A DNA stretch of 64,000 nucleotides from Symbiodinium kawagutii. Lineage: Eukaryota > Sar > Dinophyceae > Suessiales > Symbiodiniaceae. Positions 56,701 to 62,700 of the stretch are shown in pieces. The stretch is taken from contig VSDK01023828.1 of the NCBI GenBank assembly GCA_009767595.1, positions 654,583 through 718,582 on the forward strand. Reading direction: 5' to 3'. Under the pieces are notes generated by a model, which saw only the letters and a program-made list of their open reading frames with translations, made no database searches and was not told the DNA's origin. The first letter of the stretch is position 1, and each line of letters opens with the position of its first letter. Made by a program: the position numbers and the translations under genes.

Positions 56701-59700
56701 TATGTGTCTTCCTATTTTTGAAATCTACATCTCCTTGTTTCATAGATTTTGATTCATAGATAATTTATCTACATCGATCAATCTCTATATCTCCTTGTTT
56801 CACCATGGCCATAGCCATCAGCCCCAGCCGCCGCAGGCTGCTGGTCCTGGCACGGCTCTTGCTGCGCCGAAAGAAAGGTGCCACGGTAGCGATCTTGGAC
56901 GAGGTGCGGGTCGTTGCTCATGGTTTGTGATGGGTTATCATAGTTTCCAAGATGTTTATAATAAGCTTCCAAGGTCGATTTCGATGCTAGCAGCCCAAAA
57001 CAGAAACCATGGTTTATAGAGCGCAGCTGTAGTTACAAGATAATAGTGACAAGAAAGATGAAGTGATAATCATGATGGGGAGGATCAATTCTAGACCATC
57101 GTATTGGCTCCAATATTCAGGAGATGGTTCGTTGCTGGTTGAGGCTGGTGTTTGGATGAGGCATTTTTGAGGGTTGCCGTGATAAGTTGGTCAAAGTTTT
57201 TGCAAAATTGAGCACAAGGTGATTTGTCCCCATTTCTGTACCATGCGTACTAAGCATTGATTTTGAATACAAGAAAAATGTCTGAGTGATTGACTTCGGG
57301 GGTTAATCAAACGGATGGTGGGTAAGGACCCAATCACTGTCCGGTTGCAGTATATAGATTGGGTTGGCCATTCTATTCATTTCACTCTTGCTCAGTATAG
57401 AGTTCTTTGGTTTTTCACTCCCAAAGTTTCCCCCGTGCCTTCAGCCACAAAGGCTACATGTTGCTTCATTTGGGGGGGTTGGCTCTTGCGAACTTACGAA
57501 CTGATCCGGCTTATGGTTGGGATTTCCGAAACCGTTTTGTTTGAATCACTGGATGCCTTCAAACCAGTTAGGATCAAACAGTATAGGGACTCTGGGTGTC
57601 ACTCCCCCGGCAGCCCGCTCCGATTGGGCCCACATCGCCAGCCCTTTGCTGCGATGGAGCAAAACGAGGCAACGCACCGCTTGGTTTGAGGTGGTTGGCG
57701 AAGCCATGCTTTGGGGCTATTGGCATGGCTCTAGTACGCTGCTTCGTTGAGTGCCAGTCTTATTAGTGTATTAGCTGTATATTATTATATTAGCAATGGC
57801 ACCAAATTAGTCTTACTATTTTGGAGCTATTAGTGTCTTGGTACCAGTCAATCTCTAGTACACTCCGGTGATCTAACATGGCAATGGATAAATACCTCAA
57901 ACAGTCACCCTGTGAAAGCAGCAATATGATATAATGTAATAATTGTATATTTAGCCTCATGACTGCTCATTACTATGAACATCTATGAAACAGTATCCAG
58001 CTCAAGGATTTTGATATGTATGCATCGATTTATAGTTGTTCATGTTCCTATGATATATTTATATGTATCATATGTGTATATGTTTTTATGTTTATATGAT
58101 ATGTTTGTATATTTATTTCAATTGGTTGCCATGATGGCACGTTCACTGGCCTTGTTCCTCCCGAACTCCAAGAAGCTGTGGGTCATGGGCTGTCAGGAAT
58201 TGGGTGCCCAACCATTGCCGGCCATCAGCATGTCAGGAATGAACCTGGATGAAACCAAGCACACCTATATTGTTCATTGCGTGTAATTTCGCGATCATTC
58301 CTACAACTAGCTGTTATATATATATATACATGTATGTATCTTGTGTAATTATGTAGGTGTGAGTTCTATATCAATTTAAATGACGGTTCTTGATTCGTGT
58401 TGCAATGAGATCTTCTGTCAGCTAAATAACTAGTAAATCATATTGATTACGCGTATCTACAAGAACTAAAGATAGACGGCTGACCCATTTTATGCGGGTC
58501 CCCTATGCCTTGATTCACCACCATATATAGTAGTTGTTTCGTCATAAGTTTGTTGCCTATTGTCTCCTATGAATCCCTATCATTAAGCAGTATAATCCCC
58601 TGTCAATCCTTATTTGTATCATGATTGATAAGAACCATTTGGATTGATAGGGGCTTATAACCACCAATGTAACTGTTTATGCCTTGCATTAACCACTATA
58701 ACCAGTATAAGCACTATAAAGTGGTATCAGTTTGGATTGATAGGGTAACCACTATCACCACTATGACTATAACACTATGACTATAACCACTATAGCCAGT
58801 TTAACCACCATTATAACCACTATAAGCCCCTATACAACCACTGTGCTTCGACTGTGACTCCGCTTGTCTCAGGTGACTCCGCTACATCACATGCTCAAGG
58901 TGCAACTTGCTCACTGCACCATGATCACCGTGACCCACAGGTGCGGCCGCCACGGCAACGTGATGCTGCAACTTGCTGCTCAACAACTCAAGATGTTGAG
59001 ATGTCCGTTGTTTGCACGCCTGCAACCCGTGGAATACTCCCAGGTTGTGGTGATTCCTGCCGTGTTTTGTCTTTTCTGATGTTGTTCGCTATTTTTCATG
59101 TTTCTTCTCTTAGTAGGTGTTTGTTTTTGAATGCCCTTTCCGTGATCGTTGTTCTTGGTGGAGAACCGTCGAAATTTTGAACATCCACTGTACATCTAAC
59201 TGCGAAGATCAAGGAGTTTGAAGCAAAACAAGTAAACAAAGTATGAACATCATCATGTCGAGTGTCGTCAAAGCATCCATCCTCACATGGCTGTTGCAGG
59301 CTGTTGCCCGTTCTCCACTTCTTCTCCCGCATCTTGGTCTTTGAGGAGGGCCGATGTGTACAGGAGCCCCTCCGTGACCACCAGGTGTAGTCCTGGGCAC
59401 CGACAGCCCCGGGTGCCTGGCAGGATGCTCCTCCCTCGGCTGCCTTGGCGGAAGGACAGCTTCACCAGTTGTTCTTGCAGGCGCGGGATGTCCGGCAGAT
59501 CATTCCATGGGATGATTCTCCAAATTGATGAGCATTTTAGGTGGTTTCTCAGAATAGGGAACCCCAAAAATGGATGCCGTACTACATTCTACTACTATAA
59601 ATACATACAGTAAGTGGTATAAAGGATGATCTATTTGGGGATACCCCTATTCTACGAAACCACCTTATTGTTGGGATGGGCTGTAAGTATTTAAAAGGAC

Positions 59701-62700
59701 TAACTAGATTATGGCACTACTCCAGAAATCGCTGTGGCACTCTGTGATTCAAAGATGGTCCAACTGCTGAGTTGCGTCAACCAGCTCTTGGGATGCCAAT
59801 GGCTGCACATGGTACTCCAATCAAGGTGATCTAAAGTTTTCAAGGGCCCAAGCGGGACAACTCATGGGTAAAACAGCACAGGATGGCTGTTGATTTTCAA
59901 GCTGAGATGGGCCCCTCAGCTCCATATTTCTCAGTTTGTTTAGATCTTTTTCTGGGAGCTGATACTCAGTGCTTCGTTGTTGACGATCACCTCTGGGACA
60001 GCAGGTCAACACTTGCTTGACCTTGTGGTACAACTATGAATCTGGTACCTTTTTGTGATAGTTTACCTATGCAATGATCAGGTCGGACATAAACCACCAA
60101 CACATCAGTTGCCCTGATTTTGATGGTCTTGCAATATCTTGCACTGACTGCTTGATCACATAATTTATACAATTCAGATCCTACCCATGAGTATCAACCA
60201 TTCGAAGCGTGATTGACAATCAGGAAGCAAGATTAGCCACCATTGATCAATATTGATTAACCAGGACCAAACGTCATTGCAGTAATCATTAATCACAACC
60301 CACTTTCAAGCATGATTGATCATGATCAACAATGATCATTGTCACTCCTTGATTGGTCAACCAATTGAACATGGCAATAATTGACCAACCATGATTATCC
60401 AAGTGTTCTACAACAGGGAAACTGTCAAGTATCATTATCATTCATTTGCCACCATGATCAGCCGTAAGCGTCAATCATTGATCATACCATGAGCATTGCA
60501 GTCATCAACCATGATCATTATATGATGATCATCAAACATGATTACATGGTCATTGAAAACCATGATCGACCATGACTACCTCTTTGCCATGTTGATTGTC
60601 ATTATGTCATAATCTTGGTTAAACAGCACTACAGCTGTCAATGATCAAACACGATCATTGTTAATTGACCATTGTTGATATTCATTGCGGATAACAACCC
60701 ATTTGATGATCATTGTATCAATCATGACACCATAATATTTTTACCATTCTCAACGTACTGATTTTTTTGTGAATCAACCATAGAACTGTATAATGATAGT
60801 TAACAACAAAATAGCGATATATTAAACAACATTGAATGATCACAATATCCATGATTTATGGTTAACCATACATGTGACTGGTATAATGATTATAACATCC
60901 AATCAAAGATTGTTAAATCTATGATGACTGCTATATCCATGATTTATTATTTACCATCTAACATCCATGATATACCAAGCAATCATTATACCATATTATA
61001 TCAGTCATACCACCAGCTACTGTAATCATTGTCCATATCTAAGATGGTTGAGTCTATGCTGACTGCTATATCCATGATTTGTTATCGAGCATCCATTATA
61101 ACCAACCACTATTAACCATCCATTATAACCATCCATTATAACCATCGATTATCAACCATCCATTATAACCATCCATTATAACCATCGATTATCAACCATC
61201 CATTATAACCATCCATTATAACCATCGATTATCAACCATCCATTATAACCATCCATTATAACCATCGATTATCAACCATCCACTATTAACCATCCATTAT
61301 AACCATCTATTATTAACCATCTATTATTAACCACCTATGATGACTGCTATAACCATCTAAGATGCCTTGTAACCCACTGTGTTAGATCTCCTCCTTGCGC
61401 CGCCTTCGCCAGGCCCCTGTGCGACTTCAGGGCCATGTGGAGCGCATGTTGGCCTTGACCCGCTCGGAGGCGCTGCCGGTCCGTGGATTCCGTGAGGTAA
61501 CTTTCGTGGCTGAATCGTCGTTCATGGGTGCATGGGGAAGCGTTGGTTAGTTCATGTTGATGGTTTATGACCTAACTGTCGTTGGTTGGTTCATGTTGAT
61601 GTTTGAATGCTTTTTGGTTTTCAAATAACGTTGGTTGGTTCATGTGAATTTCTGGCTGGTGGTTTTAAAGTGGCTAATGGTAAAACAAAAAGGTGGTAAT
61701 AACCAACAGTACTGGCTAAAGAACCAACCACTGGTTGGTGGTTTCTAACATTTTTTATTTTCACTGGGAATCATTAACAAATGGTTGGTTGACTAATATG
61801 TTTTCATAGGGGTGGTTCAACCACCAACCAGATTTGCATGGTTGATTGTGAATTGATATTTGGTTGATGACTGTTTCATGGTTTTTGCTGGGAATGACGA
61901 TGGATTATTGGGTGTGTAATTGTTGGCTCATGTTGAATTACTTGTCAATTCAGGTAAATTCTAGTGGTCAAGTGTGAATCTACAAAAGTAACAATGATAA
62001 TGAGTGGTGTATTATTGGTTAATTCATGTAACTTCTAATGGTTAACTCTAACTTGATTTAGAATGGCAATTATTACAATGAGTGGTGAAGTAGTGGTCAG
62101 CTTTTTGAAGAGTTTTCAAAAAATCCTTTTGGCTGTGAATTATTGGACGTTAGTTAACCACGCAGCTAAGGGGATCAATGGTTCACGGTTACTGTAATCA
62201 ACGATTCATTGCCGGTCTCTTGATCGGTGGTCAATAGTAGAGCATGGTGAATGTTAGCATAATTGCTGGTTAACCATTAATGATTAATACTGAATTGGTG
62301 CATACTCATGATGAAAATCTAGCAATGATTCAACTACCAACCAGATCAAAGTTGTGGTGCTTGTCAGTCGCCATTGCCATACCAACCAGTGACTAGCAGT
62401 TAGTCATGCTGAATCGATCTGTTCGTTGTGATAGTGGTCGTTACTCCTATTGCTGCGATGGTTGGCATATCAGCAGGTCGACCGATCAAGGCGGTAGTGA
62501 CTGCAGCGGGTGCATGGTATGGGTCAATAAGCAATGCCAAGTAAGTGCAACGACAACCAACAAGCATACATGGGTGTGTTTCAGTATAGCATTGGACTGT
62601 TTCAGTGATGGTTCACAATGGTTGAGAATACTCCAGTGACCAAGAATACAGTAGTCAAGAAAAGATCCCAAAACAACAGAGAGATGTAGCATGGGAGTCG

